From contig NZ_JAJJJF010000007.1 in NCBI RefSeq assembly GCF_022458745.1, positions 94,171-158,170 of the forward strand: 64,000 nt of DNA. Direction: 5' to 3'. Below the pieces are notes generated by a model. That model was not told the DNA's origin. It ran no database searches and saw nothing but the letters and a program-made list of their open reading frames with translations. Numbering within the stretch: position 1 is the stretch's first letter; each line of letters starts with the position of its first letter. The DNA is from Bacillus piscicola. Lineage in GTDB: Bacteria > Bacillota > Bacilli > Bacillales > Marinococcaceae. Both the position numbers and the translations under genes were made by a program. Positions 54,545 through 63,423 of the stretch are shown piece after piece.

Positions 54545-54688
54545 GCCGATATACTAGTTAAGAAAATGAATAAGAAAGTGTCGTAAGTAATCGAGGAAGC
54601 TAGGAACAGTCATGTCCACATGGGCACTTTTCATGACTGGGAGCGAGTAGTGCAACCGACCTTGTGTTTTTTTGAGGTCGGTTTTTTT
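54545..54688 (+). ncRNA. Structured leader with terminator before spo0E-like gene 2
   Basis: A GTCATG / CATGAC stem (54609-54636) and an ideal terminator AACCGACCT / GAGGTCGGTT plus TTTTTTT (54654-54688) lie between the LuxR-type gene and the spo0E-like gene. It may simply end the luxR transcript, but its distance (about 190 bp from the stop) and upstream fold suggest a cis-regulatory leader. I do not recognise a known riboswitch. Confidence 0.4.
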
Positions 54689-54729
54689 CATGGGTAATTT
54701 TACACATTTAGAAGAAAGGAGTATCTTAC

Positions 54730-54924
54730 ATGAATGAACTAAAAAAAGAAGTGGAAGAATGTCGGAGAAAAATGACAGAACTTTACGAACAAGTTGGAGA
54801 TTTTACAGACGTGCGTGTTGTCCAGGTCAGTCAAGAATTAGATGCCTTATTAAACGAGTTTCTTTTATGCAACAATCACGCTAGACGCACCCCTGCGCCA
54901 CTATACATAGAAAAGGAGGAATGA
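54730..54924 (+). CDS. Spo0E-family phosphatase (second copy)
   Basis: A 64-residue protein. LYEQVGDFTDVRVVQVSQEL then DALLNEF carries the SQELD motif of Spo0E-type Spo0A-P phosphatases. GAAAGGAG precedes the ATG. Its end overlaps the ribosome site of the following lipoprotein gene. Closely similar to 7384-7545. Confidence 0.88.
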   Translation: MNELKKEVEECRRKMTELYEQVGDFTDVRVVQVSQELDALLNEFLLCNNHARRTPAPLYIEKEE

Positions 54925-54927
54925 GGT

Positions 54928-55470
54928 ATGTGGGGGGTACGGGCATTCGTCCCATTATGTTTCCTACTTCTTTGCGCGTGCGCTCAAGAACAGAATGTTC
55001 CTCGTATCGAAGAAACTAACCAAACAGCGAAAGCGGAGATGGTACATACAGAGCGGATCCACATGCACGGTATAGGGGATCAGGTTGATGTTAATGGCTT
55101 GAAAATGACGTTACACGGCATTCGTATCAACGATGAGGTGTTTGATCACATGAAACCAGACCATGATCGTTACATAGCCGTAAAAATGACAGCAGTGAAT
55201 CACACAGAAAAAAGCATACAGATCGATCCCTTTTCTATCTTTAAACTCCGTGATGGATCCGGCACTTCCTATAACGTTCTCTGTCTCATAGACGGTCTCA
55301 GCCAACTTTTTGAAGGAACCTTAAACCCAGGTGACAAACTTACAGGTGAAATTCCATTCGACACTTTCCAAAGCGATACATATGAACTACATATCAACCT
55401 CTCCAACAACTTTGGGAACAACAAAGCCGTTTGGCTCTTCACCAATCAAGATATCAAAGGAAAGCCATGA
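54928..55470 (+). CDS. DUF4352 lipoprotein
   Basis: A 180-residue exported lipoprotein: signal LCFLLLCAC with Cys18. The mature domain (GDQVDVNGLKMTLHGIRIND, YIAVKMTAVNHTEKSIQIDP, GTLNPGDKLTGEIPFDT) is DUF4352, an Ig-like fold of unknown ligand found in membrane-associated proteins. AAAAGGAGG eight bases upstream. Probably cotranscribed with the spo0E-like gene. Confidence 0.85.
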   Translation: MWGVRAFVPLCFLLLCACAQEQNVPRIEETNQTAKAEMVHTERIHMHGIGDQVDVNGLKMTLHGIRINDEVFDHMKPDHDRYIAVKMTAVNHTEKSIQIDPFSIFKLRDGSGTSYNVLCLIDGLSQLFEGTLNPGDKLTGEIPFDTFQSDTYELHINLSNNFGNNKAVWLFTNQDIKGKP

Positions 55471-55615
55471 GCGCAGCACCAAGGTATTCTGCCTTTTTTA
55501 TCAACTTAGCCCAATTTATTTACGTTGCTAATAAATAGTGTGTGAATCCTTAAGCCCTCTGGCTTCTCCTGAAACTATCCCACTACAAAAGTCACCTTAT
55601 TTCATAAAATACCTT

Positions 55616-55641
55616 TAAGTGCCGGGTATTTGTGTCGATAT
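55616..55641 (+). promoter_or_regulatory. Sigma-D promoter of motP-motS-cheX-cheV
   Basis: TAAG, 14 bases, GTCGATAT. Immediately downstream AAAACGTGTCAGAAAATGT nearly repeats the bases after the cheX copy-1 promoter at 4279. Confidence 0.75.
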
Positions 55642-55724
55642 AAAACGTGTCAGAAAATGTAACAGCAAACGGACAGCACAAAGGAGCCAGTTGGCTGTGT
55701 AACACAACTTAGAGGGGGAGAAAA

Positions 55725-56528
55725 ATGGATAAAACATCGTTTATTGGGATTGTGCTTGGTTTTGTTGCTATATTTGTTGGCATGGTCATGAAGGGAGTCA
55801 GTGTGGAAGCGCTTGTAAACCCAGCTGCCTTACTGATTATCTTTCTTGGAACAGCTGCCTCCGTGTTGATTGCATTTCCGTTAACCACGATCAAAAAAGT
55901 GCCAATTTTACTGAAAATCATTTTTCAAGAAGAAAAGCCTGCCGATATTAACGGACTTATTGACCAATTTACCGAAATGTCAGAATTAACACGACGAGAA
56001 GGAATTTTAGCTTTAGCGGAACGAATTGAGAAACTGGATGACCCATTTCTAAAATCTGGTTTGCAGATGGTTACGGATGGTCAGACAGCAGATTTTATTC
56101 GAGATGTGTTGGCGGAGAAGGTCGATGCCATGGAAAAAAGACATCAGAAAGGGGCGGCGATTTTCACGCAAGCAGGTACGTACGCACCGACTTTAGGGGT
56201 GCTCGGGGCTGTCGTAGGTTTAATTGCTGCCTTAGGAAACCTCGAAGACATGGAAGTGTTAGGACACGCTATTTCCTCGGCGTTTATCGCTACATTATTT
56301 GGTATTTTTTCCGGATACGTACTCTGGCACCCATTTGCGAATAAGTTAAAGGAAAAATCGAATAATGAAGCCCAACGGATGAACGTCATGATTGAGGGAG
56401 TCCTCTCCATTGTGAACCAGGAATCGCCGTTAATTATCAAAGACAAGTTAAGCTCTTACCTTCCGTTAAATGAGAGATCAACAGGTAAGGAGCAGGTGAA
56501 GGGCAATGCGCAAACAGAAACAGCATAA
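55725..56528 (+). CDS. motP: Flagellar stator MotP (sodium type, MotA family)
   Basis: A 267-residue membrane protein with four helices, the torque-generating subunit of the stator. FIGIVLGFVAIFVGMVMKG (TM1), NPAALLIIFLGTAASVLI (TM2) and GTYAPTLGVLGAVVGLIAAL plus SAFIATLFGIFSGY (TM3-4) match MotP more than MotA. The charged cytoplasmic loop (MSELTRREGILALAERIEK) interacts with FliG. The gene overlaps motS by 23 bases. Sigma-D promoter upstream. Confidence 0.92.
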   Translation: MDKTSFIGIVLGFVAIFVGMVMKGVSVEALVNPAALLIIFLGTAASVLIAFPLTTIKKVPILLKIIFQEEKPADINGLIDQFTEMSELTRREGILALAERIEKLDDPFLKSGLQMVTDGQTADFIRDVLAEKVDAMEKRHQKGAAIFTQAGTYAPTLGVLGAVVGLIAALGNLEDMEVLGHAISSAFIATLFGIFSGYVLWHPFANKLKEKSNNEAQRMNVMIEGVLSIVNQESPLIIKDKLSSYLPLNERSTGKEQVKGNAQTETA

Positions 56529-57270
56529 AGAAGAGCATATCCAGGAATCATGGCTCTTGCCGTATGCCGACATGTTAACCCTGCTACTCGCCCTTTTCAT
56601 TGTTTTGTTTGCTATGAGTGAAATCGATGCGGAGAAGTACGAAGAATTGGCGACCGTATTAAAAGGGGAACTCTCCGGGAGCAATGGCTTTTTAGAACAG
56701 AATCAGAGTTTGCAGCAGCTCCCTCACCGAACAGAGGAGTCCGCCACTGACGATGCGAACAAACAAGAGCTTGATGAACTAAAAAATTTGCAACAAAACA
56801 TTAATACCTACATTGAAAAGAACAGCCTCTCTGACGTCCTTGAAACAAGGTTAACAGGAGAAGGACTTATGATCGCCATTTTAAATGATGTTTTTTTTGA
56901 TTCAGGAAGCGCGGTCGTAAAAGAAGAAGGAAAGACGATCGCAAAAGAGATGGCTACCTTTCTAAACACCGATCCGCCGCGTCAAATCATTGTAAGCGGA
57001 CATACCGATGATAAGCCTATCCACACACCAGAATTCACGTCGAACTGGGATTTAAGTGCGATGCGTGCCGTTAATTTTATGCGTCTCCTGTTAGAAAATG
57101 ACGGACTGGAGCCGGGGCGTTTCAGCGCAAAAGGATACGGAGAGCATCAACCAAATGCCCCGAACAACAGCAAGGAAAATAGAGCAAAAAATCGACGCGT
57201 GGAAGTCCTGATCCTGCCGAATTATGTTGAAACCACGGGAAAAACTGACCGTGGTCTCAGTGATTCATAA
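56506..57270 (+). CDS. motS: Flagellar stator MotS (MotB family)
   Basis: A 254-residue stator anchor. Single helix PYADMLTLLLALFIVLFAMS with the ion-binding Asp22 and Val33, a branched residue at the place linked to sodium use in MotS; then a linker and an OmpA peptidoglycan-binding domain (IIVSGHTDDKPI, NRRVEVLIL). The pair MotP/MotS is usual in alkaliphilic Bacilli using Na+. Ion choice is inference. Confidence 0.92.
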   Translation: MRKQKQHKEEHIQESWLLPYADMLTLLLALFIVLFAMSEIDAEKYEELATVLKGELSGSNGFLEQNQSLQQLPHRTEESATDDANKQELDELKNLQQNINTYIEKNSLSDVLETRLTGEGLMIAILNDVFFDSGSAVVKEEGKTIAKEMATFLNTDPPRQIIVSGHTDDKPIHTPEFTSNWDLSAMRAVNFMRLLLENDGLEPGRFSAKGYGEHQPNAPNNSKENRAKNRRVEVLILPNYVETTGKTDRGLSDS

Positions 57271-57303
57271 GCCTTCTTTACATAATGAAGGAGAGTGATT
57301 TGT

Positions 57304-57903
57304 ATGCTACATTCATCAAAGCCAGCAATATCGGTACCTTCTACTTTATTGGAAATGATCACAGCATCTATTGAACATGTCATTCCACTAAGTGTCACAG
57401 TAGAAGCGGTCCAACCGCTCGAGCAAGTGTTAACCTTGCGTTTTGGTGTCCTCATCGGCATCACCGGGGACATGAAGGGAAAGCTTTTGTTAACCGGAGA
57501 GTCGTCCGTGTTCGGTGCAATCGGAGAGACCATGTTTGGCATGCCGATTGAAGGAGAGATGCTGCATTCATTCAGTGGAGAACTGGGGAACATGATTGGC
57601 GGCAACTTTTCAACGAATCTCATGCAAGAAGCGATCAAAACGGACATCACGGCTCCGACCATTATGCAAGGTGACACGAGCCTGTCCGGGTACGAAAAAG
57701 CATACCGTCTTCCCTGTACGTTCGCAGACGCCGGAACCATGACGATTTACATGCTACTGGACGAAACGAATAGGAAGCGTGAGACCTTAACGAGACAACA
57801 GATCCGTACTATTCCTCCCGAGTGCACAGAGAACCACGAAGAGCCTAAAGTAAGTTTAGAAATTGAACAGCGAATCAGAAGAAATGGTCGCATCCATCTT
57901 TGA
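57304..57903 (+). CDS. CheX-like chemotaxis phosphatase (copy 2)
   Basis: A 199-residue CheC/CheX-family protein with GMPIEGEMLHSFSGELGN in the active-site helix. AAGGAGAG stands before ATG at 57304. It has about 45 more residues at the C-terminus than copy 1 (3728-4189). It lies in the motP-motS-cheX-cheV operon, overlapping or abutting cheV. Confidence 0.83.
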   Translation: MLHSSKPAISVPSTLLEMITASIEHVIPLSVTVEAVQPLEQVLTLRFGVLIGITGDMKGKLLLTGESSVFGAIGETMFGMPIEGEMLHSFSGELGNMIGGNFSTNLMQEAIKTDITAPTIMQGDTSLSGYEKAYRLPCTFADAGTMTIYMLLDETNRKRETLTRQQIRTIPPECTENHEEPKVSLEIEQRIRRNGRIHL

Positions 57904-57947
57904 ATCACGAAGAAAATGAACGTGGAAAGAGAAAGGAACCAGTAGAA

Positions 57948-58841
57948 ATGAAACAAACAGACATCCTGCTTGAAAGCGGTACGAATGAATTAGAAATCGT
58001 CATGTTTCATATAGGAAAAAGTACATTTGGCATTAATGTGTTAAAAGTGAGAGAAATTATTCAAACCGTAGACGTAACCGAAACCCCGAATCAACATGAA
58101 CATTACGAAGGGATTATTCATCTGCGGGAAGAGGTTTTCCCGGTCATTGATCTTGCGGGCGTGTTGGGCTATCCCCCATCTGAAAACCCTGAAAAGGACA
58201 CGTTTATTATTGCAGAGTTAAATAAAATGAAAGTGGCCTTTCGTGTACAAGAAGTCACACGGATTCATCGAATTTCCTGGGAGAATATTGAAAAACTAGG
58301 CGGTCTTGCAGATTGGAATAACACCCATACGATAGGCGTTGTAAAAATGAAACAGGAGATGGCTTTGTTACTGGACTATGAAAAAATTGTTATGGACATT
58401 TGTCCAGGATCGGGGTTTCCCGGCTATTCCCCCGAAAAACGAAAAGAAAAAGATCGTTCGAATAAACATATTCTGGCTGCAGAAGATTCTTCGATATTAC
58501 AAAAAATGTTAAAAGACACGTTGGAAGAAGCAGGATACACCATCACTCTTTTTCCCAATGGAAAAGAAGCCTGGGAATATATCAACTCCCTGTTAGAAGA
58601 GAAAAACAGCAACTATCCAGATCTCATTATTACAGACATCGAAATGCCGCAAATGGATGGCCACCATTTAACGAAAAAAATAAAGGAACATGCGATGTTG
58701 CGCGACATACCCGTAGTCATCTTTTCTTCATTAATAACGGACAGTTTGTATCACAAAGGAGAAAACGTGGGAGCTGACGCACAGATTAGTAAACCAGAAA
58801 TAAATAAACTCATCGATAAGATTGATCAATTAATCCTTTAA
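57948..58841 (+). CDS. cheV: Chemotaxis coupling protein CheV
   Basis: A 297-residue CheW-receiver fusion linking receptors to CheA. It starts MKQTDILLESGTNELEIV, typical CheV. The CheW domain (about 10-150) has EGIIHLREEVFPVIDL; the receiver domain (about 170-297) has phospho-acceptor Asp230 in IITDIEMPQMDG and acidic pair in AAEDSS. ATG at 57948 preferred over a TTG at 57900 because of AAAGGAA and family length. Confidence 0.92.
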   Translation: MKQTDILLESGTNELEIVMFHIGKSTFGINVLKVREIIQTVDVTETPNQHEHYEGIIHLREEVFPVIDLAGVLGYPPSENPEKDTFIIAELNKMKVAFRVQEVTRIHRISWENIEKLGGLADWNNTHTIGVVKMKQEMALLLDYEKIVMDICPGSGFPGYSPEKRKEKDRSNKHILAAEDSSILQKMLKDTLEEAGYTITLFPNGKEAWEYINSLLEEKNSNYPDLIITDIEMPQMDGHHLTKKIKEHAMLRDIPVVIFSSLITDSLYHKGENVGADAQISKPEINKLIDKIDQLIL

Positions 58842-58862
58842 TTGGAACAACCGGAAAAAAGA

Positions 58863-58912
58863 GTCATCACGGGGACATCGCTCCTTTTTCACAGAGCTAT
58901 CCCCCTGATTTT
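58863..58912. terminator. Bidirectional terminator between cheV and flagellin
   Basis: ATCACGGGGA with GCTC pairs with GAGC and TATCCCCCTGAT around CTTTTTCACA, with A and T tracts on the outside. It can serve both converging genes. Confidence 0.8.
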
Positions 58913-59034
58913 AATAGAAACCTCACTAAAATTATATTCATCATAGTCAATCACTTCTAATGGTTTTCTATAAAACATCCCTTCTCTCTTTTTCCCATTT
59001 GTTATCCCCCATTACGTCCTTCTATAATAGTTTT

Positions 59035-60690
59035 CTATTTTAGCAGCTCCAGCACCCCTTGTGGCAATTGATTCGCCTGAGCCAGCATAGCTGTTGCCGA
59101 TTGATTTATAATGTTATTCTTAGTAAACTCTGTCATTTGCAGAGCCATGTCAGCATCAGCAATCCGTGACTCGGATGCTGTTACATTCTCATTGTAATTC
59201 CCTAAATTGTTATGAATGTGATCTAACCGGTTTTGATAGGCTCCATATTTTGTTCGTTCCTTTGAGATCGTTTCAATCGCTTGGTCTACTTTGTCTAAAG
59301 CTTCTAGAGCGTCTTCCTGGGATGTTACCTTTACGTCATCTAGCTCAAGAGCAGAGGTACGTGCATCCGTTAAGATCACCTCAAAACTCTCTCCCTCATT
59401 CGCTCCTACTTGAAGGATGATGTTTTGCCCGCTCGTCGTTTCCGTGTCTTCTCCCATTCCTGACAGAGTCACTTCCCAAAGCGTCCCAAAATCCCCATCT
59501 GTTTCATCAGAATGAAACACGATCTTATTTCCATCTGATGACCAGGAAGGATGGTGATTATGACTATGTTGGTCAGCCGTTTCCATAGGTGCAGTTAAGT
59601 TCTGCTGATTACTTCCATCAGCATCCATGATAAATATGTCTTCAGCATCTGAGAAAACTATCTTACTTCCGTCAGGTGAAAACACAGGCTGCTGCCCCTC
59701 TGCCACCTTTCGATTTTCTGTGCCATCTTGATTCACTATATATATATCTTGACCTTTCTGGTACACCACCTCTTTTCCATCCGGAGAAACAGAAGGAAAA
59801 GCTAGACTGGTGTCTTCAACAATCATTTCTCTTTCCTTTGAGCTTACATTTATTTTTTCTATCCCTTTGTTTGAACTAAAATAAATAAATGCATCATCAG
59901 CTGACCAGGAAGGGCTTGATTGATAAATAGAATGTCTGTAAGTCACATCATCAGTAGTCGTTAATTGTACGCTACCCGTTCCATCATCATTAGCCATATA
60001 TAAATTATCCTCACGAATATAGGCCACTCTCTTCCCGTTACTGGAAAGCGCTGGCGCAAATCCTTCTAAGTTAGGAATCTCCTTCCCATTATCATCAGGA
60101 TCGCTATAATCCTTCTTGTATATTTTAGCGTTAGTGCCCGTCGTATCGTCGGCACCCGAAAATACGATTCGCTTTTCACTCCAGCTAGGAGCAGTATCAT
60201 ACCTGGAACCAAATGTTAGCTGTGTCTCTGAACCATCTACTATTGTTACTTCTTTCGTTTCCGTAACCTCAGCTGTTCTGTTTAGTAAGGGAATCGTATT
60301 AAACTCTGTGTGGTTTGCCACATCATTAATCCCATGCTTGATTTGCTCTATTTCTTCCTGTAATTGGTTACGATCACTCTCTGTCAACGTATCATTCGAT
60401 GCCTGTACCGTTAACTCACGTGTTCGTTGCAACATATTGTGAATACTATTCAACCCGGCCTCAGCCGTCTGTACCAATGACACACCATCCAACACATTAC
60501 GGTCCGCCTGCGTCAACCCGCGTATCTGTCCCTTCATTTTCTGTGATATAGCCATACCAGCAGCATCATCACTTGCCCTGTTTATCCGCAAGCCAGATGA
60601 CAGCTTTTCCAGCGTGTTAGACATTTTTTGATTATTTTGAGCTAATTTATTGTAAGCATTGAGCGCTGGAATATTATTATTAATAATCAT
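59035..60690 (-). CDS. Flagellin with inserted TolB-like beta-propeller
   Basis: A 551-residue flagellin. Residues 1-138 (NNNIPALNAYNKLAQNNQKM, LSSGLRINRASDDAAGMAIS) and 420-551 (LQVGANEGESFEV, then ESRIADADMALQMTEFTKNN) are intact D0/D1 domains for filament assembly. In between, about 152-410, lies a run of six TolB/PD40 blades: APSWSEKRIVFSG, APALSSNGKRVAYI, PSWSADDAFIYFSS, FPSVSPDGKEVVYQ, PVFSPDGSKIVFSD, PSWSSDGNKIVFHS. This replaces the D2/D3 variable domain and should be displayed on the filament surface. GGAGGG and a sigma-D promoter lie upstream. No metallopeptidase motif of flagellinolysin is present. Confidence 0.92.
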   Translation of the reverse strand: MIINNNIPALNAYNKLAQNNQKMSNTLEKLSSGLRINRASDDAAGMAISQKMKGQIRGLTQADRNVLDGVSLVQTAEAGLNSIHNMLQRTRELTVQASNDTLTESDRNQLQEEIEQIKHGINDVANHTEFNTIPLLNRTAEVTETKEVTIVDGSETQLTFGSRYDTAPSWSEKRIVFSGADDTTGTNAKIYKKDYSDPDDNGKEIPNLEGFAPALSSNGKRVAYIREDNLYMANDDGTGSVQLTTTDDVTYRHSIYQSSPSWSADDAFIYFSSNKGIEKINVSSKEREMIVEDTSLAFPSVSPDGKEVVYQKGQDIYIVNQDGTENRKVAEGQQPVFSPDGSKIVFSDAEDIFIMDADGSNQQNLTAPMETADQHSHNHHPSWSSDGNKIVFHSDETDGDFGTLWEVTLSGMGEDTETTSGQNIILQVGANEGESFEVILTDARTSALELDDVKVTSQEDALEALDKVDQAIETISKERTKYGAYQNRLDHIHNNLGNYNENVTASESRIADADMALQMTEFTKNNIINQSATAMLAQANQLPQGVLELLK

Positions 60691-60726
60691 AGGAACAACC
60701 TTCCCTCCACATAGTCCTTAATAACT

Positions 60727-60754
60727 ATATCGGAATGAAATCTCCTATTCTTTA
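60727..60754 (-). promoter_or_regulatory. Sigma-D promoter of the propeller flagellin
   Basis: Minus strand TAAA, 16 bases, TCCGATAT. It matches the sigma-D consensus except the first G, and lies about 40 bases before the start codon. Confidence 0.8.
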
Positions 60755-60885
60755 GGCTAGAGAAAAAAAGATGCAAGAATGACTTGATACATAGACCTAA
60801 CTCCTCGATCAAAAATTCAGGGACAGTATTTCCATAAAAAGTGGTATTGACGAAGATCCTAAACAAACAAGAAAAAACTCTGCGA

Positions 60886-60926
60886 ACGTCGACTGCTACG
60901 TCTCCGTTATTACATTGTTGTCGTTT
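60886..60926 (+). repeat. 41-bp direct repeat, left copy
   Basis: Starts ACGTCGACTGCTACGTCTCC and matches 63820-63860 at 38 of 41 positions, same direction. The pair encloses the recombinase/Rpn remnants. No other feature is seen in 60755-61007. Confidence 0.75.
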
Positions 60927-61007
60927 CTGTCTGGCTCTGCATACCCAATATGATTTATAAATATGTCACATAATCCTTTACTCTTTTCCGTAGAATAGTA
61001 TCTGGAA

Positions 61008-61238
61008 TCATCTAATGGTTTTGGCGGCTTCCTCGTCATGAATTTCCACCTCCCTATCGATCGTATGATCAAGTTGTTTCGCGATTAATGCTTCTTCTGT
61101 CCATGTATTCGTTTCATAGTATCCAGTACTAGGGTCAAATGCTTGGTAAAACGTTTGGCCATGTCGCCTAATTTTATGGTAAACCAAAAATAATGCGTGG
61201 TTTTTACAAGGTAAATGAAATCCACACAGAAAAAGCAA
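61008..61238 (-). CDS. Hypothetical protein
   Basis: A frame of up to 76 residues ending DHTIDREVEIHDEEAAKTIR, with FYQAFDPSTGYYETNTWTEE in the middle. The C-terminal half looks protein-like, but there is no convincing ribosome site and another frame overlaps. It may be the end of a decayed gene in the island. Confidence 0.3.
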   Translation of the reverse strand: MLFLCGFHLPCKNHALFLVYHKIRRHGQTFYQAFDPSTGYYETNTWTEEALIAKQLDHTIDREVEIHDEEAAKTIR

Positions 61239-61410
61239 ATGATTTTGACGGAATTTTTGTTGCTCAATGTAAAAAAAAAGAGAGAAATCTAAGTCTGTTT
61301 TAGATTCCTCCCATCATCCCATTTAAATTGTAATTTTACGCTTCTAACCTAGATCGATTCATATGCCGGTCGTAAAATCAACCCAAAGGAAAGTCCTTCT
61401 AACAACCTAT

Positions 61411-62351
61411 TTATTCTTGATGTTGGACTAACACCTCTTGTACTTTTTCTACTGAATAACCAGTCAATTCAGCTAATAATTCTAAATCAAGACCCTTTTT
61501 GGCTCCTGTTAAAATGACTTCTACCTTTGTTGCTTCACTTCCCTTATATTCCGCATAATCAATCTTCGCTTCTTCATCAATAATTTTTTTCAGACGAGAC
61601 TCATAAGCAATGATGGAGTCAGGAGTTTGACTTAGTTCTTCCCAGGCACTAAAAGCATCCCTTAACCGTTCATCTGTCATCGCAAGCGCCTCCAATTCTT
61701 TATAAATTTCATTGTACACTCTTTGTTTTCTGGCATCTACCATGCCTAGTAAGAGTAACCAACGGACTAAAATATCATCGAATGGATCTAACTTATTCTC
61801 ATGCCATAATTGAATAAACTTCCGCATTTCAATGAGATGAATTTCTAACACATCGTCCTTCTTTTCGAGCGTTCCATCGTCGAATCTTCATAAAGGTGAT
61901 ATGTGGTATGATAATGGGCTGTTTCGAATAACGTAAAATCGCAAATATTAATGGTGATCGTTGGAGAAAGTGTGTGATAACCCTTCCCACGTTGTAACTG
62001 GGATCCATATAGTCTGGACCAGTAATAAAGCGTTCGCTTCATCATGTCGTTATTATTTGACAACTGCATCTCGACGTTGATCAAATTTCCTGCTAGCGTG
62101 CGTACCACAATATCTAGACGAGATTGTTTGTCTGCCTCATACTGACCGCCATACTCTTGATTAAGGAACATGATTTTTTTAATCGTATCACGTCTTGTAC
62201 GTTTTAGAATAGCGTTGAGGAATACAACCGTAATTTCTTTATTCTTCTCACTGCCGAACAATTGCTGCGGGTATAGATATACTTTAATATCCATTGCCGG
62301 TGTTCCTGGGGTAATTCTGAAGCGACGGTTCGCGTCATATAAAATGGGCAT
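61411..62351 (-). pseudogene. Rpn-family (PD-(D/E)XK) nuclease, frameshifted
   Basis: The N-terminal part (from ATG 62351, RRFRITPGTPAMDIKV, QLFGSEKNKEITVVFLNAIL, RLDIVVRTLAGNLINVEMQL) holds the D...ExQ nuclease core. The frame breaks near 61869: TYHLYEDSTMER continues in one frame as nonsense to a stop, while a one-base shift resumes LE-KDDV-LEIHLIEMRKF and the rest of the family. A single-base deletion explains it. Rpn proteins promote recombination-coupled DNA cleavage and travel in mobile islands. Confidence 0.8.
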
Positions 62352-62433
62352 GAATGATAGCCAGAATTTCCGCTGCAATTCCAATGATCACTAGGATATC
62401 CCCTGTTCGCTCTTGTTTGTTTTTGCTCATCAT
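62335..62433 (-). CDS. Tiny membrane peptide overlapping rpn
   Basis: A 32-residue peptide: MMSKNKQERTGD, then a hydrophobic helix ILVIIGIAAEILAIIHAHFI. AAGGAGTGATTC right before ATG ATG is a strong ribosome site, and its stop overlaps the rpn start by 17 bases, suggesting translational coupling. Too short for usual gene calls. Family not recognised; layout resembles small toxins or membrane regulators. Confidence 0.55.
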   Translation of the reverse strand: MMSKNKQERTGDILVIIGIAAEILAIIHAHFI

Positions 62434-62470
62434 GAATCACTCCTTCTTGGCTTCGGCCTGTATCTTTTGC

Positions 62471-63360
62471 TTAAAGCTTCTCAACGGCTGCTTGACGATC
62501 TTCGTTCGAATGATGAAGATAGTACCTAGCGGTAAGAGCCACAGAATGATGTTCCAACAAAGCCGGTACCATCGACAAGTCTGCCTTTTTTGCCAAAAGG
62601 CGTGAAGCGTATGTTCTTCTACATTTGTGGGGGTAAACCTGAAACGTCAGTTCCCTAGATAATCTGTTACATAGGCGATTAACAGTGTCTCGGTGCAACT
62701 TAGCGGCACGTTGGGAAAGTAACAAATAGGAGCTTTCTGCAAAGCGGCTTTCCCTCCGTTCTCCTCTTACGTAACTTTCTATCTGTTCCAGTACATCAGC
62801 CCGTAGTGGCAATTCTCGAATTTTCCCACCCTTCCCTGTGACTTGAAGGGTTCCTGTCAATCTATCAATGTCCCGTGTCCGAATATTTATTAATTCACTA
62901 ACACGGACCCCGGTGTAGAGCAGAATATAAATTATCAGCCGATCCCTCTTCTTTGCTTGATTATGCATATGCATCATTAATTTATCTACTTCCTCATCCT
63001 TCAACACATCGACATATGAGTTCATTACATGCTTTCGATCTCTTTTGGGGTAAACAAATGGTTCTATACTCTCCCCCATGTGTTTGAAATACAGGTAGAG
63101 TACTTGAAAAGTGTTTATGGCTTTGTTGATAGTAGCAATGGCAAAACCATCGTTTCGCATGGTTTCCAAGTATCTTTTTACAAGGGAGCGCGAAAGATCA
63201 TGTGGGGGTTGGATTTGCTCTTTAAGAAAGAGCCTTTTGACATCATGTACATAAGACTCAATCGTTTTGCAGCTTTTTCTTCCCGTTCCAACCATTTCTG
63301 AAATCCTTCCAGGATCTCTTTTTGTTTTTCCGTAAGTAGTAGCTCCTGATTCGTTGACAT
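62471..63360 (-). pseudogene. Tyrosine recombinase (XerC/D-like), frameshifted
   Basis: From ATG 63360 (GGGAGAGG upstream) the frame reads MSTNQELLLTEKQKEILEGF and QKWLEREEKA, then the homologous frame shifts near 63262-63275 to TIESYVHDVKRLFLKEQ and continues to 62471. The catalytic set is complete: Arg in TGVRVSELI, Lys in GKGGK, HKCRR, His in LEHHS and Tyr in ARYYLHH. So only a small indel separates it from an active integrase, unless the downstream frame is started internally at 63295. Confidence 0.75.
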
Positions 63361-63423
63361 CGACCTCTCCCTTTCTTATGAATGAAAAACCACCTATACC
63401 GTCATGGCATAGGTGGCAATGGT

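Noticed and set aside
54545..54688. c-di-GMP, guanidine or T-box riboswitch
   Set aside because: None of the conserved core sequences of these classes is present.
59035..60690. Flagellinolysin (zinc peptidase flagellin)
   Set aside because: No HExxH motif is in the insert; the blades are clearly PD40-type.
61085..61267. 60-codon frame beginning MSNKNSVKIICFF
   Set aside because: TTG start without ribosome site, overlapping the slightly more protein-like frame 61008-61238.
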